A DNA stretch of 64,000 nt from Lepiota brunneoincarnata (Eukaryota; Basidiomycota; Agaricomycetes; Agaricales; Agaricaceae). The stretch lies in contig JAEBUN010000034.1 of the NCBI GenBank assembly GCA_023014365.1, positions 248,001 through 312,000 of the forward strand. The letters run 5' to 3'. A model generated the notes under the pieces. It was given only the letters and a program-made list of their open reading frames with translations, was not told the DNA's origin and made no database searches. A program made the translations under genes and the position numbers. This document shows, piece after piece, positions 25,258-35,429 of the stretch. Numbering within the stretch: the stretch's first letter is position 1; every line of letters begins with the position of its first letter.

Positions 25258-25700
25258 AGTCTTGCGCTGTGAGGGATCCAGATAACATATAAGATAGACA
25301 ATCTCAGATTAGGTAGGGTAACAAATTACTCATTCATAACAAGGTATACGAAGATACTTGATGGGGCTCGGTACTGAGCAAGGTTGGGATGAAGGGGGGA
25401 TGTGGCTTGAGGAAAGCCTTGGAGACCCCAGGTGGTGAGGCTGAGGAGGGAGCGTGGTCGGGTCACCCAGACAACCGCCCAGCCGACATGGCGCTGATGA
25501 GGCATGCTCACCCCTGAAAGTGGTTGGTGTGTCTGTTCATGCTTGGGGTTTTGGGTGGAAGATTGGTAGTGGTGTTTGTGGCATATAGTGGTGCAATGTC
25601 TTCAGTTGAACGCCAGTAATGGAGGAAAGCATCTGATGACCAGCGACCCATAGTCTTGACAACGTCTGGGGGTACCCCAGCAAGTAAAAAATGTGTTGTC
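25258..25700 (-). mobile_element. DIRS/Ngaro-like element, 3' piece with recombinase C-terminus
   Basis: The minus strand from 25699 reads TTHFLLAGVPPDVVKTMGRW and then SSDAFLHYWR, the C-terminal box of tyrosine recombinases from DIRS-group retrotransposons. The frame ends with a stop near 25515. The remaining 250 bp is the 3' terminal repeat region shared with the short derivatives at 14.2, 54.1 and 63.2 kb, ending near GCGCTGTGAGGGATCCAGAT. Element A begins at 25701 and cuts the recombinase frame just before TTHFLL. Confidence 0.8.
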
Positions 25701-26398
25701 TGTTATGATCCGTGCTCCTTCTGTATCCGAGGATAACTGGAGACGGCCTTCAATCACTCTACAAGGTGTCCGAGACGGTTGGCCTTATAGAGCTTAGTGG
25801 ATCGCGCTCAATGAGATAACGAGGGAAGACGCCAAGTTAAGGCAGAGAGGTAAACGACCGCTGTTAACAAGATTAAAGCTTAGGGCTTTAATCTCTACTT
25901 GTACAGGCCTTATATACCTATGAGGTGCTATATACTCGTTATAGGTTACTTGGCTGTTCTACTGGTCGTGCGCAGTCCTGACCATGATGCACATCCTGGC
26001 TGATGGCATCCTAGTGTTATTTATATTACAATGAGTCAGTACTCTCGCTACTGCTGTGCGATGTTCCATCGCTTTCCTCTGACTCATAATCTTCTTCTCC
26101 CGATTGTATCTCCATGGAGTCTTCTCCGTTCTCGCTCTCCATTTTCTCAGTGCTTCCATCCGTATCGGAGGTTGGGTCGGTTGATCCATGGTTATCTTCC
26201 TCGTCCTCGGGGTATTCCAATATATCCTCCAAGGTTATCTCCATTCCTGCTTCTCTCGCCAGGTCCTGCATGGCGGTGTAATATTCCCCTTCCTCGTCTT
26301 CGTACTCTTGTGCCCGTAATTGGTCTGTAGTCTCCTGTACCCATCTTGTAAAGTCGAACAATAGTTCTTGTTCCTCCCGGTCTGGACTGTTCATAACA
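25701..26398 (-). repeat. 3' LTR of element A (698 bp)
   Basis: Bounded by TGTTATGA and TCATAACA. In the element's sense direction, U3 runs from 26398 and contains the tail of ORF3. A TATA box (GGTATATAAGG) lies at about 25908-25918. Just downstream, AGATTAAAGC and GCTTTAATCT form a short hairpin. Confidence 0.93.
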
Positions 26399-27655
26399 TT
26401 ATCCCCTTCGTAAGGTCTGATGTCCTCATCAGACATATCCTCAGTATAATCCGACAGGCTCTCCTGTAATGTTTGATTCGGCGATGGGGTCCCAGTCGAA
26501 GTATGGGTCGGGTTCTGGGGAGTCGCTTCGGTAGCTTGGTGGTCTGGGGATGGCGGGTCTTGGGTGAGGTCGATGACGATGGGTTCTCTGGAGTGAATGG
26601 TGGCGGGTGCGCCGAAGGATCGATTCAGGAAGTCGGTGGCTTCCGCTAGCAGATGTGGTGGTGGCGTTGGTGGTCGGAATGACGACGGGGGCATTTTGAA
26701 TTCGGGTGCGGAGGGGTCTGGCTGAAGCGGGGCGTTGCTCGGTGCTTGCAACAATGTGTCGAATATTGTTGTTCGTGGTTTCGCATGTGAGGGATCGAGC
26801 TCTGCTTGGTATTCCTCGTGGGCGGCGATACAGGCCAGGTACCATACTTGCGGGTTGATGCTGGTAAGGGTTTCTCTCGCAGTGCTTCTCGTAATGGCCT
26901 GGGGCAATCTTTCGACAATATCAACATTGGTAGCGCGGGCATCCTGCTTTGATATGGCCGAATCGACGGCAGCAATTGCAGTGAGTTCGGGTGGTGGATA
27001 AGTGAGTGGTGGTAGTCCCGATGGGGGCGTCATTAGAAGCAGATATAGCTTGTACAACACTTGATGGTTGGTTACTCGTATCCACCATGGGAGGGTTGGA
27101 AGGTTGGGTGGTGGTCCCGATAGGTAGGATAGGGTGGTCCTGATTTCCGCTTCCATTGCTCGGGCTTGGGATCGGACTCTCGAATGGGAATTCGGTGAGA
27201 GCGGTTGATAACATGGCAGAAATGGTATCGCGGTCCTGTTCCTCTGTTGTGCTAGAAAGAATAGTGGCGCATAGTTTTTCGAATTCTGTTGCTCGGTCGT
27301 GGACGAGGCGCTTGTGATACAGAAGAGCAGTAAATGTCTTCCAGCAGGTGTCGACCAGGGGTACCATCGCTGGACTGCGTTTAAGACGGGTTCCGGTAAT
27401 ATGAAAGGGAACTTCGTGTAAAAGGATGGATCGTATCTCGGGTTGGTTGGAGGGAAGGAAGGTATGCCGGATGATATAAGGACTGTTGGTCCTGTCTGGT
27501 TGGTCGTCAACGGTATTGGTGGCAGGGTTAGGTTGGCTATTTCCTGTGACGCGGTTCGCCAGGGATACGATTCTTTCCCGGATGAGAAGGCGTCCATCGT
27601 TGTCTGGCTCTGGGAGGTCTGGAGTGGTTGCTCGAGTGTTGGGTGGTTGGGTCAT
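26026..27655 (-). CDS. Element A third ORF, reaching into the 3' LTR
   Basis: Lies in sense between pol and the 3' LTR and overlaps the pol C-terminus. It is seen as two overlapping frames: 27655-26921 (244 codons), ending in a zinc-knuckle-like CNCCRRFGHIKAGCPRYQC, and 27597-26026 (523 codons), proline-rich and then strongly acidic. The frame used probably changes near 26950, through an intron or frameshift; I could not place it. The final 124 codons lie inside U3 of the LTR, upstream of its TATA box. The function is unknown. The position recalls env-like or accessory genes of retroviruses, but no membrane segment is seen. Confidence 0.5.
26399..26414 (-). promoter_or_regulatory. 3' polypurine tract of element A
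   Basis: In sense, CTTACGAAGGGGATAA directly abuts the 3' LTR (TGTTATGA). This is the expected position of the plus-strand DNA primer. Confidence 0.8.
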
Positions 27656-30600
27656 TGGTGGGGTTGTCTAATTTGTGGGCCCTTTTATACTCTTCAATGA
27701 CTTCCTTGGCGTTCTCCAGGTTTGCTTCTGGCTCCCAGGAATCCTCGGTGGGAAGGTATCCTTTCCATCTGACTAGGAATTGATACTTGTTCCGGAATTT
27801 TCTGTGGCGCAGTATTGACTTGACCTCGTATTCTTCTTCTCCATTTACAAGGTCGGGTGGTAGGGCTGTGTTGTATTCCCCATGTGTGTCGTTCTCTTCT
27901 GCAGGCATTAGGAGGCTTGCATGAAACTTGTTGTGGATCTTCCATTTGATGGGTAATTTTAGTTCGTAGGTTACAGGTCCGAGTTTTCTTGTTATGGTGA
28001 AGGGACCTTCTCGGCGTTGGGCCAGTTTCTTTGAGGCGTACTGAATTGGGAGGTTGCGGTTGTCGAGCCAAACCTTCTGTCCAACTTTTAGATTGATATC
28101 TGGCCGGTTATATCTTGCAGCCATTTTTAGTCTGGCTTGTTCATGCGCAGCTTGGGCTTCTTGGCGTATCTTGGCGAGGTATTTAAACTTCTCTCCTATT
28201 GCTGGAATGTTCGTTGGCTCCTCGGAGGTCGGAAATCCTTTGGGGCTTGATCCATAGAGGAGTTCAAATGGGGTATGTTGGTGTTCAGCATGTGTTTTCG
28301 AGTTGTGGACATATTCCAGGAGTGGGAGTGCCTTTACCCATTTGTTCGGGTTCGATGAGCAATAGATGCCAAGGTAGAGTTCTATTTCTTGATTGAATCG
28401 CTCTGTTTGTCCGTCTGTCTGGGGGTGGTAGGCGGTAGAGAGTGCTTGTTCGATTCCGAGTTGTTTGTAGAATTCTTTCATGGATTTGGCAGCGAATCTG
28501 GGGTCGCGATCACTGAGAATTTTCTCGGGAAGGCCAAATCTAGAGAATAGCCGTTTGATAAGAATTTTGGCGATCTTGTCCGTGTTGGCGGTTTTCGCAG
28601 TAGGTTCTAGAATTATCCCCTTCGTAAGCTGGTCGACCACGACCAGTATAGAATCATGGGGTCCGTCTGGGGGTAGGTCTGTGATAAGATCCATCGAGAT
28701 GTTCGAGAATGGACAGGTAGAACGGGGTCCAGGGATAGGTTGAAGTGGTGGTTTTAGGGGGTGGCGATTGATCTTGTACTGTTGGCAAGCACCACATCCT
28801 TTGACGTAGTTTTTGACAAATGATCGCATCCCGGGCCAGTAGGCGTATTCCTGGAGTTTTCTAGTTGTTTCTGCGATTCCAGGGTGTCCTGCGGTGGGTG
28901 AGTCGTGTACTCTTTGCAGTAAGCGGCGTCTGAGGTGTAAGTCTTGTGGTATAAATAGTTTTCCTTGAACACGTGGGTGTCCTGAGTCGTCTTCTTGGGC
29001 GATGTCGGTCTGTTTCCTTTTCTTCCACAGCTCTTTTATTTCCCGCTTAGTATTTTCGTCGATAATATGGATATGTTGTGGCTGTTCTGGGGTGAAGAAT
29101 TTGTCAGGGAGTGCAACGACCTGTTTGTTGTCTCTTGTCTTGGGTTCATGATCGGGTCGTCTGGAAAGGGCATCTGCTGGTCCATTTTTCTTTCCAGGGA
29201 TATGTCGGATTTCGATGTCAAATCGTTGCATGTAGGCAATCCATCGTGCTTGTCTTCTGCTGAGGTCTTCAGGTTTTCTCCAGCGGCGAAGGTTGTCGTG
29301 ATCTGACCATACGATGGTCTTGTGTGATGATCCTTCTATGTGGTGACGCCATTCTTTGAGTGCTCGGATAATGGCGAAGAGTTCCTGTTCGGAGCAATGA
29401 TAGTTGCGTTCTGCTGGTGAGAATCCTTTTGAGAAGTATGCGACTGGGTGTTTAACTCCATTGTTGTCGCGTTGAAGTAGGACTGCTCCTGATGCAAATA
29501 GTGATGCGTCGCATTCGATTTCGAAGGGTTTGTCTCGGTCGGGGACCATTAATACCGGTTCGCTTTGGAATTTTCTCTTGAGAGTATCGAAGGCGTTCTG
29601 GCATTCTTCTGTCCATTCGAATTTCTTGGTTTTGGACATTAGGGCATTGAGAGGTTTTGCCCATGTGGCGTATTGGTGTATGAATTTTCGATAGAAGTTG
29701 CAAAACCCTATGAATTTTCGTACGTCGTGCGGGGTAGTTGGTGTTGGCCATTCAGCGATGCCTTTGAGCTTTGCTGGGTCCATCGAAACTGAGTCGGGAG
29801 TGATAATAACTCCTAGATATTCGAGTCGTTGTCGTTCGAATTCGCATTTCTCGGTTTTGAGGTATAGATCGTTGTCCTTGAGTATCTTGAGTACTTCTCT
29901 TGTGAGGCGTCGAAGTTCTTGTTTTGTTTTTGCGTGAATGAGGATGTCGTCCATGTAAACAATTACTCCTCCATTGTCGATGAGTTTTCGGAATAATGAG
30001 TCCATCATGGTTTGGAATGTTGCTGGGGAGTTACACATTCCAAAGAACATAACCGTGGGTTCGAATAATCCTCGGGGTGTCCTGAAGGCTCCTTTCCATT
30101 CATCTCCTTTGCGTATGCGGATGTTGTTGTATCCTGCTCGTACGTCGAGTTTGGTAAAGTATTTTGATCCTCGGAGTTTGTCGAGAATATGAGAGATGAG
30201 GGGGAGGTTGTATGCATTTTTGACGGTATGCTCGTTGAGGTACCTGTAATCTTGGCAGGGGCGTAGTTTTCCGTCTTTCTTTCCTACGAAGAAGAAAGGT
30301 GATGCCATTGGCGATTCGGATGGTCGAATGTATCCCTCTTGAAGGTTTTCTTCTAGGAACGTGTCGAGTTCCTTTTCTTCATTGAGGGAGAGTCGGTAGG
30401 ACTTCATGGCAATTGGTTTGAATGATTCCTTGAGTTCAATTTTGTGATCCCATGGTCGTTGTGGGGGGAATCGTTCGGCTTGTTTTTTGCTAAATACTGG
30501 GAGGTATTTGTGGAATTCCGTGGGTACGACTTTTCTTGGGTCGTCGTTTTTCTTTTCTCCGTGTTGTACGGCGAGGAATTGTGATGCGGAGGCTTTGAAG

Positions 30601-31031
30601 TTGATTTCTTCGAAGCTTGTGGGCTCTAGTGTGGAGATGTGGTTGAGTTGGTCGTTGTAGATCCAATCGGGTTCCATGGATTGGATGAGTTCTCGGAATA
30701 TAGTGTTGTCCCAACGTTTGTTTCTCCAGCGTAGTTGTTTGGCATCCCAGTCGATGTCTGGGTTGTGTTCTGCAAGCCAAGGGAATCCAAGGATGAGTCT
30801 TGGGCTTCCAAGGGAGACTACTTTTGGTTTGATCTCCATATTCTTCCCGTTAACTGTTAGGTTGAGGGTCGTGTAGTGGGTGGCTGTTCCATTTTCGTTA
30901 ACAGATCCATCGGCATTTCGTACTTCGATGGGTCGATCGAGGGGTGTTGTTTTGAATGAATGTTGTTTGACCATTCCGGGGTCAATGAAGTTTCCTGCTG
31001 CCCCTGAGTCGAGTAGGGCGAGTAGTTCCAC
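27537..31031 (-). CDS. Element A Pol polyprotein (PR-RT-RH-IN-chromodomain)
   Basis: At least 1164 residues. The protease active site LLDSGAAGNF is near the start. The reverse transcriptase has VIVYMDDILIHAKT at about residues 350-365. RNase H has FEIECDASLFASGAVL. The integrase has an HHCC zinc finger (AGHPG..GCGACQQ) followed by a DDE core with DRDPRFA and HPQTDGQTERFNQE. The C-terminal chromodomain ends LVRWKGYLPTEDSWEPEANL. The first codon of this stretch is GTG and the frame stays open upstream past the gag stop, in the -1 frame relative to gag, so pol is probably made by -1 frameshifting rather than its own start. No internal stop was seen. All catalytic motifs look intact, so the copy may be competent. 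Confidence 0.92.
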   Translation of the reverse strand: MELLALLDSGAAGNFIDPGMVKQHSFKTTPLDRPIEVRNADGSVNENGTATHYTTLNLTVNGKNMEIKPKVVSLGSPRLILGFPWLAEHNPDIDWDAKQLRWRNKRWDNTIFRELIQSMEPDWIYNDQLNHISTLEPTSFEEINFKASASQFLAVQHGEKKNDDPRKVVPTEFHKYLPVFSKKQAERFPPQRPWDHKIELKESFKPIAMKSYRLSLNEEKELDTFLEENLQEGYIRPSESPMASPFFFVGKKDGKLRPCQDYRYLNEHTVKNAYNLPLISHILDKLRGSKYFTKLDVRAGYNNIRIRKGDEWKGAFRTPRGLFEPTVMFFGMCNSPATFQTMMDSLFRKLIDNGGVIVYMDDILIHAKTKQELRRLTREVLKILKDNDLYLKTEKCEFERQRLEYLGVIITPDSVSMDPAKLKGIAEWPTPTTPHDVRKFIGFCNFYRKFIHQYATWAKPLNALMSKTKKFEWTEECQNAFDTLKRKFQSEPVLMVPDRDKPFEIECDASLFASGAVLLQRDNNGVKHPVAYFSKGFSPAERNYHCSEQELFAIIRALKEWRHHIEGSSHKTIVWSDHDNLRRWRKPEDLSRRQARWIAYMQRFDIEIRHIPGKKNGPADALSRRPDHEPKTRDNKQVVALPDKFFTPEQPQHIHIIDENTKREIKELWKKRKQTDIAQEDDSGHPRVQGKLFIPQDLHLRRRLLQRVHDSPTAGHPGIAETTRKLQEYAYWPGMRSFVKNYVKGCGACQQYKINRHPLKPPLQPIPGPRSTCPFSNISMDLITDLPPDGPHDSILVVVDQLTKGIILEPTAKTANTDKIAKILIKRLFSRFGLPEKILSDRDPRFAAKSMKEFYKQLGIEQALSTAYHPQTDGQTERFNQEIELYLGIYCSSNPNKWVKALPLLEYVHNSKTHAEHQHTPFELLYGSSPKGFPTSEEPTNIPAIGEKFKYLAKIRQEAQAAHEQARLKMAARYNRPDINLKVGQKVWLDNRNLPIQYASKKLAQRREGPFTITRKLGPVTYELKLPIKWKIHNKFHASLLMPAEENDTHGEYNTALPPDLVNGEEEYEVKSILRHRKFRNKYQFLVRWKGYLPTEDSWEPEANLENAKEVIEEYKRAHKLDNPTNDPTTQHSSNHSRPPRARQRWTPSHPGKNRIPGEPRHRK
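28612..28628 (-). promoter_or_regulatory. Candidate central polypurine tract in element A integrase
   Basis: In sense, CTTACGAAGGGGATAAT is identical over 17 nt to the 3' polypurine tract plus the first LTR base (26398-26414). It encodes LTKGII of the integrase core. Confidence 0.55.
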
Positions 31032-31192
31032 GCTTTCGGGTCCTTCCTTAGTGATCTTGTGTTTTCGGATTCGACAGGGTAGATGTATTACGCGTGCTGA
31101 CGATTCCTGTAACTTTACAACATTAATATCATTTTGTGAATAGGAAAGGGAAGGAGGTCTTTGTGGAGGGCTAGACGTGGTGGCTAGTCTCC

Positions 31193-32317
31193 TTAGGCAA
31201 AATCCTTAACCAGAGGGGCATCTGGGTGGTTGGATTCATTTGCAAAATGTTCGTAGATGTCCTCGACTTCTTCGTCGGTTGCATCTTCTAATATGTTGTA
31301 TAGCGAGTTCTTTTTCCTGTAGCTTGCTTGTCTTCTTCTGGATATCGCATTTGACCGGTTTCTGGCATCCAAATTGCGGGGTAATTCGGATCGGCGATAT
31401 ATTGTCTTCTTGGTGGGGCATTCGCGGGCAAAGTGTCCAGTCTTGCGGCAGTTGAAGCATCTCTTTTCTTTGAGATCCTTTCTTTGGGCGTCCGTGAGGA
31501 TTGCATTGAGGGCTTCGCGGGTGCGTTCTTGTACCAACTGGTGGAGTCTGTCTTCTTCGGTCTCCTCGTCTTCATCAGCTTCCTCGGCGAGTAGATCTGG
31601 CTCGTCCTCAAAGTCGAGGTTGTAGACTGCTTCGGCGAGTTGGTCAATATCCATTGCGTTAGGGTCTGTTGCTTGATAGGGCAGTGGGACACGGCGCGTA
31701 AAAGCATTTCTTTTCCCTTTAAATGGGCGAGTGCGCAAAGTCGTTGGAAACGAGGGAGTTCCTCGAGTTTGCATATAGTCGCGTTGAGTTTGTAGTATTT
31801 GATATGCTGTTCGAGCTTGCTTGAACCAGTCGCTGAGTTTGTTTCCTGGATTGAGGCTAATTGTCTTGATTGCGACGGGGCGATCCAGCCCGTTCTTGAA
31901 ATAGTTGACCGCCGCCACTCCATCTCCAAGGTCGGCCTGATAGGCAAGTATCTGGAACTGGGATATGTAATCATCGATATATCGTCCATTCTGTTTGAGG
32001 TGGCGGATTCTGTCCATTGCATCGGCGGGGACATTGTTTGGGGCAAAGGATGTATCGAGTCCTTCGAGAAATTTCTTCCATGTCGGAAGGGTCTGGCTTC
32101 CATCAAGTTCTTTGTTTGATTCCAAGAATGCTCCTCTCCATGTTGCGGCGGGGCCGGTGGACATGTATGAAAGGGCGAATTGTATCTTGGTCTTGTCATC
32201 GGGAAAAGCTCCTGGCTTTGCATCGATGTATAGTTGTACTGCATCCTTCCAGAGGCGGAAGTAGTCGGTCTCTCCATTAAAGGTTGGGGGTGTATTGATT
32301 TTTGCGGAGGAGGCCAT
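31193..32317 (-). CDS. Element A Gag
   Basis: 374 residues. The capsid-like retrotrans_gag region includes YFRLWKDAVQLYIDAKPGAF and AATWRGAFLES. A CCHC zinc knuckle (CFNCRKTGHFARECP) lies at about residues 290-305. It ends just upstream of the pol frame. A second open minus frame (33054-31288) overlaps it and extends 245 codons upstream; its leader part is proline- and serine-rich with repeated SVDWDNAP, so the true Gag could be longer if that leader is joined to it. The start at 32317 gives the usual Gag length. Confidence 0.88.
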   Translation of the reverse strand: MASSAKINTPPTFNGETDYFRLWKDAVQLYIDAKPGAFPDDKTKIQFALSYMSTGPAATWRGAFLESNKELDGSQTLPTWKKFLEGLDTSFAPNNVPADAMDRIRHLKQNGRYIDDYISQFQILAYQADLGDGVAAVNYFKNGLDRPVAIKTISLNPGNKLSDWFKQARTAYQILQTQRDYMQTRGTPSFPTTLRTRPFKGKRNAFTRRVPLPYQATDPNAMDIDQLAEAVYNLDFEDEPDLLAEEADEDEETEEDRLHQLVQERTREALNAILTDAQRKDLKEKRCFNCRKTGHFARECPTKKTIYRRSELPRNLDARNRSNAISRRRQASYRKKNSLYNILEDATDEEVEDIYEHFANESNHPDAPLVKDFA

Positions 32318-33244
32318 ATTGTTAATGTCAGAGGTTGTGGATTCCTCGTCGGAAGTGTGAATAGACCCGGTAGTGGGGCTAACTTCGGATGGTTCGGATT
32401 GTACAGGGGAACTGGATCGAGGCGGTGAGTGTACCGGTGATCCAAGTGGTGATGTGAGGGGTGAGAATGTTCTTGGGGGTTTCTGTTGCGAAGTGTTGTC
32501 GCTAGTTCTTGTACTTGTTGAGGGTTGAGGACCGGAGGATGGGGTAGATGTTCTATGAATCGGCTCCCCGAGCTTTGAGTGGGTAGAGGTGGCAGTTCTT
32601 TCAGGTGGTGGTTGTTTAGGTAGGGATTGAAGAACTGATGCTGGGGGTGCTGGGTATCCTGGGTCTTCTGTTCGACGTTGAACTCTCTCGGTAGGTTGTG
32701 TAGGGTACGGTGCGGAACCAGAGGGTGAACGAGTGAGGGGTATAGGTTTTGTTTTCTTTTTAGGGTCCGTGGTGGAGGGGGTGTGAAGTCGGGTTCGGAG
32801 TCGGTTGTCGACCAGTCAGAACTGTTGGATTCTTCGTAGTCGGTGGCAAGGGGGTCGTTTCGGTTTGTAGACAGGGTGAAGAGGGAAGAAGTCGAAGGTG
32901 AAGGTGAGGGTGAATAAACAACGCTTGCGGGTGCGTTATCCCAATCGACGCTTGAAGGTGCGGATGACCTGTATACAATGCTTACGGGTGCGTTATCCCA
33001 ATCAACACTTAAAGGTGTGGATGACCTATCAACGCTTTCGGTGCGTCTGACCAAAGGTGCAGAGGGTATGGTGGCCTGCTCTACGGGGGTGTATCACCGG
33101 ACAGCGACAAGGCGTGTCGTCAGATACGGTTGGCACTCGGATAGCGATAAAGCGTATCGTCTGCCGGTGTGGAAGGGTAGCGACAAGGCGTACCGATACC
33201 ACGGGGTGTACGATGGAGGTTGTCCAAAGGAAGCTTTAATCTAA

Positions 33245-33942
33245 TGTTATGATCCGTGCTCCTTCTGTATCCGAGGATAACTGGAGACGGCCTTCAATCA
33301 CTCTACAAGGTGTCCGAGACAGTTGGCCTTATAGAGCTTAGTGGATCGCGCTCAATGAGATAACGAGGGAAGACGCCAAGTTAAGGCAGAGAGGTAAACG
33401 ACCGCTGTTAACAAGATTAAAGCTTGAGGCTTTAATCTCTACTTGTACAGGCCTTATATACCTATGAGGTGCTATATACTCGTTATAGGTTACTTGGCTG
33501 TTCTACTGGTCGTGCGCAGTCCTGACCATGATGCACATCCTGGCTGATGGCATCCTAGTGTTATTTATATTACAATGAGTCAGTACTCTCGCTACTGCTG
33601 TGCGATGTTCCATCGCTTTCCTCTGACTCATAATCTTCTTCTCCCGATTGTATCTCCATGGAGTCTTCTTCGTTCTCGCTCTCCATTCTCTCAGTGCTTC
33701 CATCCGTATCGGAGGTTGGGTCGGTTGATCCATGGTTATCTTCCTCGTCCTCGGGGTATTCCAATATATCCTCCAAGGTTATCTCCATTCCTGCTTCTCT
33801 TGCCAGGTCCTGCATGGCGGTATAATATTCCCCTTCCTCGTCTTCGTATTCTTGTGCCTGTAGTTGGTCTGTAGTCTCCTGTACCCATCTTGTAAAGTCG
33901 AACAATAATTCTTGTTCCTCCCGGTCTGGACTGTTCATAACA
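33245..33942 (-). repeat. 5' LTR of element A (698 bp)
   Basis: The same length and ends as the copy at 25701-26398. It carries the same acidic reading frame in U3 and the same TATA box (about 33452-33462). The bases just inside it in sense, TTAGATTAAAGC, would hold the primer-binding site; I could not assign a tRNA. Confidence 0.92.
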
Positions 33943-35429
33943 CAAGCTCCTGCAGTAAGTGTCTTTAAGCTAGTAGGCCTAGCGGACAGCATTATCTAAC
34001 GGGCCCTAGCGTACTACAGCTTCCGAACAAGGCAATAAAACTTTTATATACTACTCAGCGAGACAGGCTTCTAGCGAGCTCCTGCAGTAAGTATCTTTAA
34101 ACTAGATAGACCTAGTGGACAGCGTTTTCAACAGGCCCTAGCATACTATGTTCGCTTCTCAATTAAACAGCTCTACAATTCAATGGTATACTTCTGAGGC
34201 AAGGCCTCTAAGAGGAACCCAAAGAAACGGAAGTTAGTGAACTTTTCTACTTAAGAACCGAAGAGGCATAGCCACTCGTATTCAGTTCTCGAGTCAAGCA
34301 GAAGGGTCTGTCAATATCTCAATCGTTTCAAAGGGTCTGGTTTTAAAGAGTATAACTCCTTAAGTCTCTGGTGGTCTTATGACCGAAGAAAATCGTGTAA
34401 AATTGCTTTATATTCCTATCCTAATCAACCATACAATCAGGGGGGGAAATAGGCAAGCGGTTTTCTTGCCTCCCATGTAATTTACAGACAAGTTTTTATA
34501 ACAATATACAATTAACTTATGGGTATACCTGAAACAAGCCTTCAGCTTCATCATTTTATTGTCTCCTCATCATTTAGGAGCATCATTCTAGGAGTTCCGA
34601 TATCAGCAACATCAATTTGCTCTCAGGGACTTGCTCCCTAGGTGCCTGGCTATTTATATCACAGCCAGCCGGGTTAGCAAGTTTCCTCGCTAACGTTTAT
34701 CTATTGGTTTTTATTTTATTCTCGGACTCTCCACACCTGAGCTTTTCAACCCTAATGTTCTAAAGTCCACTTCCATAGTCTTCAGGTAGTAGACTAACAC
34801 TAGAATTAATTAGCTTATTCTATTCTTATCAATCTTCATTTTCTAGTTCATCATTTCTGATTTCTTTTTGTTTCTATGAGGGGGCATCCTTCCCTGAGTA
34901 CCCTCAGGGATACCCCCATTCGATCCCTTAGGTTTCAATATCATCAGAACCATTTCAAGGGGACATTCTTGTCAGGGCATTCAGCTAATCCCTACATTCT
35001 TTTGTCAAGATTCACTCCCGGACCTGTTATTATGACTAGGTACCATCCGGATGACATAGGTGTTGTGACTTGTCCACTTTCTAGGGCAGAGGCAAAGAAA
35101 TGGGTCCTTTTGTGCAGTCATGAGTATCTTAACTAATATCTTAGTTAACACAGTATCAGATACAATGCTTGGGTACATTCATACCAGAGTCATTCTTCCA
35201 TAGCCTTGTCACCCATAAGTTAGTTAACATCACTTTTACTGGTCTGGGTGTTCTGGTTCTGTTTCTGAGATGTCTGCCTTCACATATTTTAGATAGTATT
35301 CTAAATCTCTCGCACCCAGTGTCTGACCATGGCCATATACTGATATTATTCAGTAACGGAGAGTTAGTTACTTTATTAGCTAGTGATTTCACAAATGAAA
35401 TGATTTTGCAGCGCAACACCGTATTTTAT
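33943..35429. other. Unclassified AT-rich segment between DIRS halves
   Basis: Not DIRS coding sequence and not element A. About 72 bp is repeated at 33944-34016 and 34076-34147 (132 bp apart; shared core CTCCTGCAGTAAGT). There is a purine run at about 34440-34450 and a TATTTATATCACAGCC stretch at about 34650. These look like pieces of another LTR element, but no coding domain is recognisable. Confidence 0.35.

Larger units (their letters stand above)
25701..33942 (-). mobile_element. Ty3/gypsy chromovirus A, complete with both LTRs
   Basis: An 8242-bp element in minus orientation: 5' LTR, leader, gag, pol with C-terminal chromodomain, third ORF, polypurine tract, 3' LTR. The LTRs begin TGTTATGA and end TCATAACA. 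I count roughly eleven differences between the two 698-bp LTRs (about 1.6%), so it is fairly young. The flanks differ (TTGTC on the left, CAAGC on the right), so no target duplication is present. Confidence 0.92.

Noticed and set aside
31288..33054. 588-codon minus frame overlapping element A gag
   Set aside because: Its second half lies out of frame over a clear Gag with zinc knuckle. Only its upstream proline-rich leader could matter, and it is noted under Gag.
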